A DNA stretch of 64,000 nucleotides from Nitrospira sp. (GTDB lineage Bacteria > Nitrospirota > Nitrospiria > Nitrospirales > Nitrospiraceae). The position numbers and the translations under genes are program-made. The notes below the pieces were generated by a model that saw only the letters and a list, made by a program, of their open reading frames with translations, searched no databases and was not told the origin of the DNA. This document shows positions 43,834 to 52,504 of this stretch, piece after piece (position 1 is the first letter of the stretch; each line of letters starts with the position of its first letter). The stretch lies in the NCBI GenBank assembly GCA_024998625.1, contig JACOEL010000002.1, forward strand, positions 62,001 to 126,000, given 5' to 3'.

Positions 43834-43870
43834 TTCGGCCGGATAGCCAGAGCACGAGGGAGCGAAGGTT

Positions 43871-44965
43871 ATGGAGCTCGCATTATCGGTCGATGAGCCG
43901 CAGGTGGCCACGAAGCGGCTGTCGTTCTTTGAGCGGTATCTCACGCTCTGGGTGGCGCTTTGCATGGTGGCAGGTGTGCTAATCGGGCAGGCGGTGCCCG
44001 GTTTGGTGTCGAGCCTGCGAGGGGCGGAGATCGGACAGGGCAGCCCCATCAATCTGCCGATTGCCGTGTTGATCTGGCTGATGATTGTGCCGATGATGAT
44101 GAAGGTTGAGTTTGCCTCGGTTCGTGACGTGGGCAAGCGGCCGGTCGGTCTGCTGATTACTCTGTTCGTGAATTGGGTGGTGAAGCCCTTCTCCATGGCG
44201 TTCTTCGCCTGGGTGTTTTTCCGGTACGTCTTCTCAGGCTGGATCTCACCCGCCGAGGCCGATCAATACATCGCTGGCACTATTATCCTGGCTGCGGCTC
44301 CCTGCACGGCGATGGTGTTTGTGTGGAGTTACCTGACCGACGGAGACCCTGCGTACACGCTCGTCCAGGTGGCCGTGAACGACCTGATCATGCTTGTGCT
44401 GTTTGTCCCGATAGTCGGGTTGCTGGTGAGCGGCGCGTCATCGTTGGCCGTGCCGTTCGATGTGCTGCTCTACTCTGTGGCGATCTTTATCGTCATTCCG
44501 TTGGTCATCGGCGCTGGGCTCCGGGTCTGGCTGGTGCGCCGGCATGGGCTGCGGTGGATGGAAGAGCAGTTCCTGCCCCGATTCGCGCCGCTGACGATCG
44601 CGGCGCTGCTCCTCACGTTGGTGTGCATCTTCGCGTTTCAGTCGCAAAACATCTTGGAGAAGACCGTACATGTCGTGTTGATCGCAGTGCCGATTCTCCT
44701 GCAGGTCTATATGAATTCGTCGCTGGCCTATGGGTTGATGCATCGGTGCCGGGTACCATACGCGATCGCCGCGCCGGGAGCGCTCATCGGTGCCAGTAAC
44801 TTTTTCGAGTTGGCTGTGGCGACGGCCATCGCCCTGTTCGGGCCGGAGTCCGGTGCGGCGTTGGCGACGGTGGTCGGGGTGTTGGTGGAAGTGCCGGTTA
44901 TGTTGTCCGTCTGTAGCGTCTGCAACAAGACCAGGCATTGGTTCAATCAGGAGGTCGGCGCATGA
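43871..44965 (+). CDS. ACR3 family arsenite efflux transporter
   Basis: A 364-residue membrane protein with about ten helices. The conserved cysteine of the ACR3 family lies in AAAPCTAMVFVWSYL (helix 4), and the functional glutamate in GASNFFELAVATAIALFG. It exports arsenite using the proton gradient. The stop overlaps the arsC start (ATGA). It belongs to the ACR3 rather than the ArsB fold. Confidence 0.92.
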   Translation: MELALSVDEPQVATKRLSFFERYLTLWVALCMVAGVLIGQAVPGLVSSLRGAEIGQGSPINLPIAVLIWLMIVPMMMKVEFASVRDVGKRPVGLLITLFVNWVVKPFSMAFFAWVFFRYVFSGWISPAEADQYIAGTIILAAAPCTAMVFVWSYLTDGDPAYTLVQVAVNDLIMLVLFVPIVGLLVSGASSLAVPFDVLLYSVAIFIVIPLVIGAGLRVWLVRRHGLRWMEEQFLPRFAPLTIAALLLTLVCIFAFQSQNILEKTVHVVLIAVPILLQVYMNSSLAYGLMHRCRVPYAIAAPGALIGASNFFELAVATAIALFGPESGAALATVVGVLVEVPVMLSVCSVCNKTRHWFNQEVGA

Positions 44966-45402
44966 AGGCGCGAGTGTTATTCCTCTGTACCGGTAACTCC
45001 GCGCGCAGTCAGATGGCGGAAGGGTGGTTGCGGCATCTGGCGGACGACCGGTTTGAAGTGTTCAGCGCAGGCACTCACCCGGTGGGCGTGAATCCTGGCT
45101 CGGTCGAAGCGATGGCCGAGGTCGGCATCGACATTTCGGCGCACCGCTCGAAGTCTGTCGCTGAATTCATGACGCAGCCGTTCGATCACGTCATTACGGT
45201 CTGCGACCGGGCCAAGGAATCCTGCCCTAGGTGGCCGGGGTCCACGCACCTGCTGCATTGGAGTTTCGACGATCCGGCGGCGGCCACCGGATCGGACGAC
45301 ACCCGACGACAGCTCTTTCGACGAGTGCGCGACGAGATTTTAGGACAGATCAAGGGTTTCCTGGCCCAGGAGGGAACCCGGCTCATCCCGGATGCTCACT
45401 AG
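44962..45402 (+). CDS. arsC: Arsenate reductase, thioredoxin-coupled type (ArsC, low-molecular-weight phosphatase fold)
   Basis: A 146-residue enzyme reducing arsenate to arsenite, which ACR3 then exports. The phosphatase-like loop is CTGNSARS (Cys9, Arg15), and the two further redox cysteines are Cys81 and Cys88 in VCDRAKESCP. GGAGG lies seven bases before the ATG, which overlaps the acr3 stop. Its own stop overlaps the end of the convergent arsS by four bases. Confidence 0.92.
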   Translation: MKARVLFLCTGNSARSQMAEGWLRHLADDRFEVFSAGTHPVGVNPGSVEAMAEVGIDISAHRSKSVAEFMTQPFDHVITVCDRAKESCPRWPGSTHLLHWSFDDPAAATGSDDTRRQLFRRVRDEILGQIKGFLAQEGTRLIPDAH

Positions 45403-46436
45403 GTGACGGCGCCGCCGCAGGAGGAGCCGGAGCCGGCTGTGCACCCGTAGCAGTGGTTCCTCGTCACGATCTGCCGATGGTGTAGGCGCGCGGGATCGAA
45501 GTCTCGAATGTGGTGTGGGGTTTCCGGCGAGACCGGCAATTCCAGCATCTGATTGAAGTCGCAATCGTAGAGCGTCCCGTCCCATCCAACCGACAGAGTA
45601 TAGCGGCACATGACGCCCGCTGCCGCCGCCGGGTTGAAGGCCGCCGCAAGCCGCTCCATGTAGCCTTCGAAGTTGCCGCTTTCGATCAGGAACTCCAAAA
45701 ATCGGCTGATGGGCATATTGGTAATGGTGTACAGGCGAGTGAAGGTGACGCCGTGGCGGGAGGCCAGCTCCTTCCGGAACTTCGCTTCGATGCCGTCCTG
45801 CTTCGGCGGAAGAAAGGCGCCCACCGGGTTGTACACCAGGTTGAGCGTCAGTCCGCTGCCCTCTTTGCCGTAGCCCAGTCGGTTCAATAATCGAAGCGCC
45901 TCCATCGATTTGTCGAAAATCCCCTCGCCGCGTTGCGCATCCGTTTGTGTCGCCTGATAGGACGGCAGCGATGCAATGACTTCCACGCGGTGTTGCGCGA
46001 GAAACTCTCCCAGGTCGGCTTGCGAAGGCAGGAGCAGCACGGAAAGATTGCAGCGATCCAGCACCTGACGGCCCAATGATCGGGCCTGTTCGACGAGCCA
46101 ACGAAAGTGCGGATTCAGTTCGGGAGCGCCGCCGGTGATATCCACGGTGGGAATATCCGCGCGAGCCAGGGCCTGGAGACAGAGGTCGAGCGTGTCTTTC
46201 GACATGACCTCCGTCCGGTCAGGTCCCGCGTCGACGTGACAGTGGCGACAGGTTTGGTTGCACAGCTTCCCCAGGTTAAGTTGGAGCGTCGTGATACCGG
46301 TCGCGCGAAGAGGATAGAGTCCAACCTGATTCAGAGCCACCTCGAACGGTTGACAGGCCGTCGGCTGGGCGAGGAGGCGCAGTTGTTCCGATGCGGCTGC
46401 GAGCGGATCCCGTCGAGCGAGCAGGCTTAGACCCAT
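45399..46436 (-). CDS. arsS: Arsenosugar biosynthesis radical SAM protein ArsS
   Basis: A 345-residue radical SAM enzyme with the cluster motif CNQTCRHC (Cys59, Cys63, Cys66) and a cysteine-rich C-terminal domain containing NHCYGCTAGSGSSCGG, the family hallmark. ArsS is associated with making 5'-deoxyadenosyl-type organoarsenicals, precursors of arsenosugars, from methylated arsenic. It lies 30 bases downstream of an ArsM-like gene on the same strand, and that pairing is recognised in arsenosugar-producing bacteria. Confidence 0.87.
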   Translation of the reverse strand: MGLSLLARRDPLAAASEQLRLLAQPTACQPFEVALNQVGLYPLRATGITTLQLNLGKLCNQTCRHCHVDAGPDRTEVMSKDTLDLCLQALARADIPTVDITGGAPELNPHFRWLVEQARSLGRQVLDRCNLSVLLLPSQADLGEFLAQHRVEVIASLPSYQATQTDAQRGEGIFDKSMEALRLLNRLGYGKEGSGLTLNLVYNPVGAFLPPKQDGIEAKFRKELASRHGVTFTRLYTITNMPISRFLEFLIESGNFEGYMERLAAAFNPAAAAGVMCRYTLSVGWDGTLYDCDFNQMLELPVSPETPHHIRDFDPARLHHRQIVTRNHCYGCTAGSGSSCGGAVT

Positions 46437-46466
46437 CGGATTGATCCTTTCCTCATCGTCAGGGGC

Positions 46467-47654
46467 TCAGCAACATCCGCCGGTCGGGCTACAGGCGACT
46501 TCCGTGCCGTCCACCCCTGCCGAAGCTCGCTGGTAGATCGTGAAGTGAGGTCGATAGGCCTCCTGTGTCAGGACCTGGAGGGTCTTGGAACAGATTTCCA
46601 ATGGCACGCCGCGGTAGTACTGGTGATGATCGTCGTCCTCGGCACTGATGATCGGTCCGGTGAGAATCGCATAGGCGCCTTGCCAGACGCAGAGCTTCTG
46701 CTCCGGGTGGACGGCGCACCAGCGTGGGTCGGTGGCGGCGAGTGTGACAGGCGTGAGGCCGAGAAGAAACAACGAACGAAGCGGCTTACTCTGTAACAGT
46801 TGGGTTCGTTGGGCGTCGATTCTTTGGGGCACGCCGCGTTCGTACCGTTGGCCCAATTCATCAGTGACGCTCGAGAAGGGGCCCCGGAGCGTGGCATAGG
46901 ACGAGGCCTTTTCGTCGGCGATGGCTGGAAACTTGTATCCCGTGAGCGTCACCGAGAGGAAATGGATGCCGTCGATCGACTGCCAGGGCGTGGACTTGAT
47001 CTGGTGGACCGCGCGAAATCCCGCATCGACCATCCCGCCGATGTAGTTCTGCACCTGCAACGCGCCCGACAGGCAATCTCCCCACTTGGCGGCATCGTGC
47101 ACCAGATATTGCGGCACGACCTGGTCCGAGACGATGTCGGAAATCGTAAACCGGCCGCCCGGCTTGATCACGCGGTACATCTCGCGGAAGACCTTCCGCT
47201 TGTCCGGCGCCAGATTGATCACGCAGTTGGAAATGATCAGATCGACGCTGGCGTCCTCCACCGGCATGGCATCGGCCATTCCCTTGCGGAACTCAATGTT
47301 CGATGTCGCGTAGCCCAGGTTTCCGGCCACGATGGGCGCGTTCCGGCGGGCAATCTCCAGCATGGTGTCCGTCATGTCGATCCCGATGACCCGGCCGGTG
47401 GGTCCCACCCGGCGCGCCGCCTCAAAACAATCGATCCCTCCGCCGGAACCGATATCCAGCACGGTTTCCCCGGGTTGAACCGTATTCAGTCCCGCCGGAG
47501 TGCCGCAGCCGTAGGAGATGGTCAGGACTTCTTCCGGAACAAACGATTTGAGGTCGGCAAAATCGTACCCCGTCGGGCAACACATTTGTTCTCCGGTCGC
47601 AGCCGCCCGGGCATAGCGGGCACTGACTTTCTGGGTGATATCGTCGATGGCCAT
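46467..47654 (-). CDS. arsM: Arsenosugar-type arsenite methyltransferase ArsM (long form)
   Basis: A 395-residue methyltransferase. The N-terminal domain carries MCCPTGYDF (Cys25, Cys26), YGCGTP (Cys50), the SAM motif [11 protein letters not shown] and Cys144/Cys194, again 50 residues apart. An extra C-terminal part of about 110 residues, not seen in the stand-alone ArsM, contains [13 protein letters not shown] and ends in a SPTGGCC tail. The arrangement fits the ArsS-paired methyltransferase class. The ATG at 47654 is chosen over an upstream frame because the domain begins there. Confidence 0.85.
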   Translation of the reverse strand: MAIDDITQKVSARYARAAATGEQMCCPTGYDFADLKSFVPEEVLTISYGCGTPAGLNTVQPGETVLDIGSGGGIDCFEAARRVGPTGRVIGIDMTDTMLEIARRNAPIVAGNLGYATSNIEFRKGMADAMPVEDASVDLIISNCVINLAPDKRKVFREMYRVIKPGGRFTISDIVSDQVVPQYLVHDAAKWGDCLSGALQVQNYIGGMVDAGFRAVHQIKSTPWQSIDGIHFLSVTLTGYKFPAIADEKASSYATLRGPFSSVTDELGQRYERGVPQRIDAQRTQLLQSKPLRSLFLLGLTPVTLAATDPRWCAVHPEQKLCVWQGAYAILTGPIISAEDDDHHQYYRGVPLEICSKTLQVLTQEAYRPHFTIYQRASAGVDGTEVACSPTGGCC

Positions 47655-47790
47655 AAGGTCCTCGGATTGGAATGGGGGAATGCAATCGGAATGGTCTATC
47701 AAGAGAAGAGGCGGCAGGTCAACATCGGGAGACGGGGGCAGCCGGTTCGACTGCCCCCGCAGGCCACGAAAGCCGTACGCGTGTCGGCGA

Positions 47791-48267
47791 CTACTGCATC
47801 GAAGCCATCGGTTTCTCAACGATGTCGCCCTTCATCGGGCCCAATGCGCCCAGCAGCTCATTCTTCTCCCGTTCAGGCACTTTGAATTTGTTCAACGTGG
47901 CGACGAGGTCTCCGACCAGCGCGTCGAAGTCGCTGCTGCTGACCCCCATACCGGCATGGGTGCTCTTCATATTTCGCCCGGTGTAGGTGCAAGGTCCGCC
48001 CGACGCCTGACAGATTTGATCGACCAGCATCGATTTCAGACGCGGGATGTTGGCGTTGGCGAACTTCCCGTTGATGCGATTGTCCGCCGCCACGCGGCCG
48101 ACGAAGTCGTCGACTACTGCGGTAACGGCCGTCTTGCCCCCTAGCCGGTCGTAGAGAGATTTTTCAGTTGCTGCGGTGCCGGCCGGCCCTGAGCCGACCG
48201 TATTACAGGCTGCGAGGGTCAGCGCGAGACCAAGGATCACAGAAAGGGATGGTATTCGTTGCGACAT
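47791..48267 (-). CDS. Lipoprotein with group 1 truncated haemoglobin domain
   Basis: A 158-residue protein with a lipobox LAAC (Cys21) and a truncated-haemoglobin fold. The start of the globin is SLYDRLGGKTAVTAVVDDFVGRV, and the proximal haem ligand is the histidine in STHAGMGVS. It lacks the usual Phe-Tyr pair at B9-B10, having FV. Most truncated globins are cytoplasmic, so a membrane-anchored periplasmic form is unusual. It may bind O2 or NO, but no reaction can be assigned. It is divergent from the sigma factor gene. Confidence 0.82.
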   Translation of the reverse strand: MSQRIPSLSVILGLALTLAACNTVGSGPAGTAATEKSLYDRLGGKTAVTAVVDDFVGRVAADNRINGKFANANIPRLKSMLVDQICQASGGPCTYTGRNMKSTHAGMGVSSSDFDALVGDLVATLNKFKVPEREKNELLGALGPMKGDIVEKPMASMQ

Positions 48268-48489
48268 GAGAGTACCTCCTGGTTATGGGGCTGACAGTTG
48301 GGCCGGGTATGTCACGACATCGACCGGCTCTCTGTCTCGAACTACGAAGTGGAGCGGTAGTTGGATTTCCCGGGAACGAAAAAACTCCGTTGTGCCCCGA
48401 TCGTTCTGGTGCTAGAGTTTCGGCGGATCGGCGCAGGTAGAGGGAATCTAGGTCACCGGGCAGACTCGTAGTTCTTGACGAGGATGCTC

Positions 48490-49095
48490 ATGAGTCAATC
48501 ACAGGCAGTGGCACAGGCACCTTCGATGCATGAGCAGGAATGGACGGGACTTCTCGCGCGCATTGCCGCCGGAGACCAGCCTGCGCTTGCGGAATTCTAT
48601 GATGCGAGCAGTGCCAAGGTGTTCGGGCTGGCGATGAAGATCCTCGCGGATCGCACGGCTGCTGAAGAAGTCACCATGGATGTGTATACGCAAGTGTGGC
48701 GCCGCGCCTCCACCTACGACGCGGAGAGAGGCACGCCGGGGAGTTGGCTGATGACGCTCGCGAAGACCCGGGCCATCGACCGGTTCCGGAGCAGCTATCT
48801 GGAGCAGGGACGGCAAGTCCCTCTCGATCAAGCGGCGGAGTTGCCGGGTGATGTGGCGACTCCTGAGCAATACAGTGCCGACCTGGAACGGCAGCGGCTG
48901 GTGCAGGAAGCTCTGGCGAGCCTTTCCGCCGAGCAGCGTCAGGCGATTGCCTTGGCGTACTATTGGGGTTTGAGTCAGAGTGAAATCGCCGACCGATTGA
49001 AGTTGCCGTTAGGGACGGTCAAGACGCGGATGAGGCTGGGCATGATCAGATTGCGAGAGGTCCTGGCTCCGCATGGTGAAGGGTTGCGGTCATGA
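48490..49095 (+). CDS. ECF-type RNA polymerase sigma factor
   Basis: A 201-residue sigma-70 family protein with region 2 (about 20-95, including MDVYTQVWRRASTYD and GSWLMTLAKTRAIDRFR) and region 4 (about 135-195, with the helix-turn-helix GLSQSEIADRLKLPLGTVKTRM). It probably directs transcription of a stress regulon. The ATG at 48490 has GAGG six bases upstream and is preferred to the TTG at 48475. It is coupled by a four-base overlap to the following gene, a probable anti-sigma factor. Confidence 0.88.
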   Translation: MSQSQAVAQAPSMHEQEWTGLLARIAAGDQPALAEFYDASSAKVFGLAMKILADRTAAEEVTMDVYTQVWRRASTYDAERGTPGSWLMTLAKTRAIDRFRSSYLEQGRQVPLDQAAELPGDVATPEQYSADLERQRLVQEALASLSAEQRQAIALAYYWGLSQSEIADRLKLPLGTVKTRMRLGMIRLREVLAPHGEGLRS

Positions 49096-49673
49096 CCGAT
49101 CCACGCCACAAAGAGATGTCTCAGCTCGCGGCGCTTTATGCCTTGGAGGCCCTGGGGGATGACGGCCAGCGGCAATTCAAACAGTCTCTTGAGACGGCTC
49201 CTCCGGAAGTCCGGCAACAGGTCGCAGCGTTTCAGGATGTGGCGCAGGAGCTGGCGTTCAGCGGTCCCATCATCGTTCCCCCGGCGTCGCTCAAGGAGCG
49301 GCTCATGGCGCGTATCGCGCAGGAGCCGCAAGAACGGGAAGGCGCGGGGGACTTTACGTTTGTCCGATCGGCGCAGGTGGCGTGGCGGGACCTGGGCCCG
49401 GGTGTGTCCATGAAAATGCTGTTCCACGATCCAGCCGGAGCGCGGGCCACCATGTTGTTGCGGTTAGCTCCGGGCGGAAAACTAATGGCGCACCGCCACC
49501 GGCAAGTCGAAGAGTTCTACGTGCTGGAAGGGAGCTGTATCTGCGCCGGGGAATTCCTCCAAGCGGGAGACTACCACCGCGCCGCGGCCGGGAGCGCCCA
49601 TCCCATCACATCGAGCGAGCAGGGGTGCCTGGCCCTGGTGATGACCTCGACACAGAACGAAGAGGCCGGGTAA
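49092..49673 (+). CDS. Probable anti-sigma factor with cupin domain (ChrR-like)
   Basis: A 193-residue protein with an N-terminal helical region (ALYALEALGDDGQRQFKQSL) like the anti-sigma domain of RskA/ChrR proteins, and a C-terminal cupin (about 100-185). The cupin has the metal-ligand set in AHRHRQVEEFYVLEG and DYHRAAAGSAH. The overlap with the sigma gene implies that it holds the sigma factor inactive until a signal, perhaps oxidative, acts on the cupin. No transmembrane segment is visible. Confidence 0.78.
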   Translation: MTDPRHKEMSQLAALYALEALGDDGQRQFKQSLETAPPEVRQQVAAFQDVAQELAFSGPIIVPPASLKERLMARIAQEPQEREGAGDFTFVRSAQVAWRDLGPGVSMKMLFHDPAGARATMLLRLAPGGKLMAHRHRQVEEFYVLEGSCICAGEFLQAGDYHRAAAGSAHPITSSEQGCLALVMTSTQNEEAG

Positions 49674-49678
49674 TCCGT

Positions 49679-50056
49679 TCAGTCCTGTTGCCGTCCTTTC
49701 CCCGGCCTTCCGAAGACCTGCCAATAGATCGTCACGTTCACCAGCACCACCATTGTCCCCAGCAGAATCTGAATGTTGCGTGTCAACCCTGCTGGATACA
49801 TCAGCGGCAGGAGGTAGTGGCCAATGAAGTCGGAGCCATAGGCTGACTCTCCGGCCATGACCCGCAGGGTGTTTTCAATCGGGGTGAGCGGGCAGACGCA
49901 ACCGGTGTACTCGACAATCGCTCCCCAGATCGCTGCCGGCAGATGCAGCCAGGCAAGGCGAGGCCATTTCAACAGTAGGAGCCCGCCCGTCACCACGAAC
50001 AACACAAACGTCAGGTGTAGCAGCAGTATGAGATCCGCGAGGAGTCGATACCACAT
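49679..50056 (-). CDS. DUF2784 family membrane protein
   Basis: A 125-residue protein with about four hydrophobic helices and the family core LLLHLTFVLFVV, IWGAIVEYTGCVCPLTPIEN. Function is unknown. The ATG at 50056 matches the usual N-terminus MWYRLLADL, and a TTG at 50092 is also in frame. It stands alone between a convergent cupin gene and a TfoX-like gene. The Cys-Val-Cys pair at the membrane face is conserved-looking. Confidence 0.75.
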   Translation of the reverse strand: MWYRLLADLILLLHLTFVLFVVTGGLLLLKWPRLAWLHLPAAIWGAIVEYTGCVCPLTPIENTLRVMAGESAYGSDFIGHYLLPLMYPAGLTRNIQILLGTMVVLVNVTIYWQVFGRPGKGRQQD

Positions 50057-50127
50057 GGTCGGCAGTCTGAAGAAAGCGCGCGATGAAGGCAATCAGCCGA
50101 CAGTGAGCGTAGCCGGCCGCCCCTTCC

Positions 50128-50499
50128 CTACATCTGAGCGGGAAGGTCGTAGCCCTGAGGCATGGCGGGGAAGGGGAGGGGCAACTGCGAGGTCGGTAAT
50201 GTCACGGCGCTGCGGGCCCAGACGATCAGGTGATCCGGGTCTTCGAGAATGTCGGTAGGCACTTCGTAATACTGCGCGAGCGTTTGTTTGGCGCTCGGGC
50301 GGAAGGGGTGCATGCCGTGCGCGCGATAGAGCGGTTGCGTCACGTCGTTGGTTTTGAAGTAGAGCCGACCTTTGTGGATGATGCCGAAGAAGGTGGCCCG
50401 CTGGTAGAGGCCGTAGCCGCCGAACATGGCTTTTCCTGTGAGCTCAGGCATCTCACCGAGTTGATCCAGGACGAAGTCTTTGAAGCTATCGTGGCGCAT
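50128..50499 (-). CDS. TfoX N-terminal domain protein
   Basis: A 123-residue protein with the TfoX/Sxy N-terminal fold: RHDSFKDFVLDQLGEM, FGGYGLYQRATFFGII and LYFKTND. In Haemophilus, Sxy/TfoX helps to induce competence genes, but single-domain relatives like this one are widespread and their role is unknown. The ATG at 50499 agrees with homologues; an upstream in-frame start would add an unrelated extension. Confidence 0.82.
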   Translation of the reverse strand: MRHDSFKDFVLDQLGEMPELTGKAMFGGYGLYQRATFFGIIHKGRLYFKTNDVTQPLYRAHGMHPFRPSAKQTLAQYYEVPTDILEDPDHLIVWARSAVTLPTSQLPLPFPAMPQGYDLPAQM

Positions 50500-50749
50500 G
50501 CGTCGGGCCCGTGATTGGTCACGAAACGGCGTGAGGGTCCTCACGTGGGCCTGGTGAAAGCAAACACTCTGCACCGATAGACGAAGAATTTCAATGTCTC
50601 TTCGGCACTCGGGGGCTCGCAGCCGGATCTCAGGCAGTCCGGGAGGGTTGGGGAGGTACGCGTACGGAGCAAGGGGTTTCGCTAGTGCTGCCGACCCGGC
50701 GATGGCGGTACAAGCTCTATAGGCAACTCACCACATCTGGAGGACGAGT

Positions 50750-51028
50750 ATGCGTACATTCATCATTGCGGCTATCACGGGGCTTTGTCTGCTGACGGGG
50801 TTGTCGTTCTCTGTCGGAGCGGGGGAAACCAAGGCCAAGATCGAAAAGGGCAAGGGGGAGTTGAAGGGCGATCTCGAAGAACTGAAGGGTGAAACCAAGG
50901 CGATGAAGGAAGAGTTGAAGGGGAACGACACGAAAGCGGAGATGGAACGGGCGAAGGGTAAATTGAAAGGGGCGGGTGAACGGGCCAAAGGGAAGATGAA
51001 AGAGTTGAAGGAAAAGGCCACGGACTAG
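50750..51028 (+). CDS. Secreted lysine/glutamate-rich protein, CsbD/LEA-like repeat
   Basis: A 92-residue protein with a signal peptide (cleavage near SVGA) and a mature part made almost wholly of Lys, Glu, Gly and Leu. Short repeats of the form KGELKGDLEELKGE and KGKLKGAGERAKGK suggest an amphipathic helix like those of CsbD or LEA-type stress proteins. Such proteins may protect membranes or other proteins during desiccation or osmotic stress. GGAGG precedes the ATG. A strong 11-base hairpin follows the stop. Confidence 0.65.
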   Translation: MRTFIIAAITGLCLLTGLSFSVGAGETKAKIEKGKGELKGDLEELKGETKAMKEELKGNDTKAEMERAKGKLKGAGERAKGKMKELKEKATD

Positions 51029-51043
51029 CGTAGCTTGTTAGCC

Positions 51044-51071
51044 GCCCGCCGGCCTGTCAGGGCCGGCGGGC
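51044..51071. terminator. Strong hairpin between convergent genes
   Basis: GCCCGCCGGCC pairs perfectly with GGCCGGCGGGC around a six-base loop. It lies between the ends of the CsbD-like gene and the convergent methyltransferase gene. There is no T run on the plus strand, so it may act as a weak bidirectional terminator or as an RNA-stabilising element. Confidence 0.5.
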
Positions 51072-51102
51072 AAGGTCATGTGCAAGTGTTGCCGTGAGAC
51101 GG

Positions 51103-51960
51103 CTACTGTGGTTTACGCGCGCTTACGATCCTCACCGCGATCGGCAACGAAACGCCCTCTGGCCCGCGATATTCGTTCACGGCCTTGATGATACCCTGCT
51201 CGGCTTCGGCCTGTTGCTCCTTCGTCAATTTGGCAAACAGGTTTTGAATCGGCGCGGCGACATCCATCAAGCCGCGAAAGAATTCCTCCCCCGTAGCATA
51301 GGCCACCTCGGCCGTGAATTCTTCGTCATCGAGCGGCTTTAGGCCAGCCCGTTCGAACATGCCGGTCAGGTCGCCCGGCTTTGCAAGCCGGAAGATGCCG
51401 GGCGCATCAGGGTCCGGCGGCGGCAGGGGCGTGATGGTTTTGATCACATCCATGGGAATTCGAATGAACGGGTTCTTATCCGGCGCAGACCAGACGGCAG
51501 CGGCGACATAGCCGCCCGGTTTCAACACCCGGGCGATTTCCGCGGCAGCTTTTGGAATTTCAGGCAGGAACATCAAGCAGAATCGGCTGATCACGGCATC
51601 GATCGAACCGGTGTCGAACGGTAGTGAAGTGACATCCCCGGTACGAAACGTCACGTGCTGCAGGCCGAGTGTCTTGGCTTTCCGCGTGGCGACCGCCAGC
51701 ATGGATTCGGCCAGGTCGATGCCGACCACGGCTCCTTCCGCGCCCACCACCTCACCGGCCAGCAGCGCCGGGTAGCCGGTGCCCGATCCCAGATCCAGCA
51801 CTCGAAGTCCCGGGCGCACACGCGCGTCGGCCACCAGCCGGTGGTTGATGAAGGCCATGTTGCGATTAAAGAAGTCATCCCATTTATCCCAACCGGCGGC
51901 GACTCGATTCCAATCCTGGCGTTGGGCTTCGATCACGGCTTCTGGCGTTTGTGCGGGCAT
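51103..51960 (-). CDS. Class I SAM-dependent methyltransferase
   Basis: A 285-residue methyltransferase with the SAM motif VLDLGSGTGYPAL, the acidic motif VGIDLAESMLAVA, and SRFCLMFLPEIPKAAAEI with LKPGGYVAAAVW. It resembles UbiE-type enzymes, but the substrate is unknown. AAGGAG lies eight bases before the ATG at 51960. It is 37 bases downstream of a secreted hypothetical gene on the same strand and may share its transcript. Confidence 0.8.
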   Translation of the reverse strand: MPAQTPEAVIEAQRQDWNRVAAGWDKWDDFFNRNMAFINHRLVADARVRPGLRVLDLGSGTGYPALLAGEVVGAEGAVVGIDLAESMLAVATRKAKTLGLQHVTFRTGDVTSLPFDTGSIDAVISRFCLMFLPEIPKAAAEIARVLKPGGYVAAAVWSAPDKNPFIRIPMDVIKTITPLPPPDPDAPGIFRLAKPGDLTGMFERAGLKPLDDEEFTAEVAYATGEEFFRGLMDVAAPIQNLFAKLTKEQQAEAEQGIIKAVNEYRGPEGVSLPIAVRIVSARKPQ

Positions 51961-51997
51961 CGGCGTGACTCCTTGTTGGTCAGGGGCTATAGCGGCG

Positions 51998-52504
51998 TTA
52001 CTTGACGCGTTCAAAGGCAAATACTTTCGGCACGTCTTTACCGGCCTTGCTCAGGGTCCATGTCTGGGTGAAGTGATCGTGGTCTTTGAACTCGACCGAG
52101 AGCTGGCGCATGTGCACATCGGTCGGGTTTTTCAGATTCGTGGCATCGACGAAGGTAAAGGTGATGGTTTTCTCTCCCTCTTTGACGGCGGCGGCGCGCA
52201 TACGCGGCTGGTTGTTGAGCGAGCAATAATGCGTCAACATCAGTTGATCGCCGTCGCTGTAGTACATGGTCGTCATGGGGGGGCTGTCGGGCGGGGTGAG
52301 GGTTTCAGTCAGACTGGTGCCGCCTGAACCGAGGGCGAAGGAAATCTTGTGGGCCTTCCCTTCGGCGTCGGCTCCCTTCCAGTCTCCGACGAGGAGCTTG
52401 AGCGGGGCCAGACTGGTATCGGGGACGGTATCGGAGGCTTGGGTTGCGAGCGGTGCGAGGAGTAAGACGAGGGTGCCGAGAACACGAAACCTTCCAAGGG
52501 GCAT
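51998..52504 (-). CDS. Secreted conserved hypothetical protein
   Basis: A 168-residue exported protein with a signal peptide (cleavage near TQAS). The mature part starts PLKLLVGDWKGADAEG, continues with a beta-rich domain including SLTETLTPP and MTTMYYSDGDQLML, and ends KVFAFERVK. The pattern recalls lipocalin- or DUF1579-like beta-barrels that bind small hydrophobic molecules. GGAGG lies six bases before the ATG. Function unknown. Confidence 0.6.
   Translation of the reverse strand: MPLGRFRVLGTLVLLLAPLATQASDTVPDTSLAPLKLLVGDWKGADAEGKAHKISFALGSGGTSLTETLTPPDSPPMTTMYYSDGDQLMLTHYCSLNNQPRMRAAAVKEGEKTITFTFVDATNLKNPTDVHMRQLSVEFKDHDHFTQTWTLSKAGKDVPKVFAFERVK

Noticed and set aside
46800-47885. 361-codon plus-strand frame
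   Set aside because: It is antisense to the long ArsM gene and has shadow-like composition.
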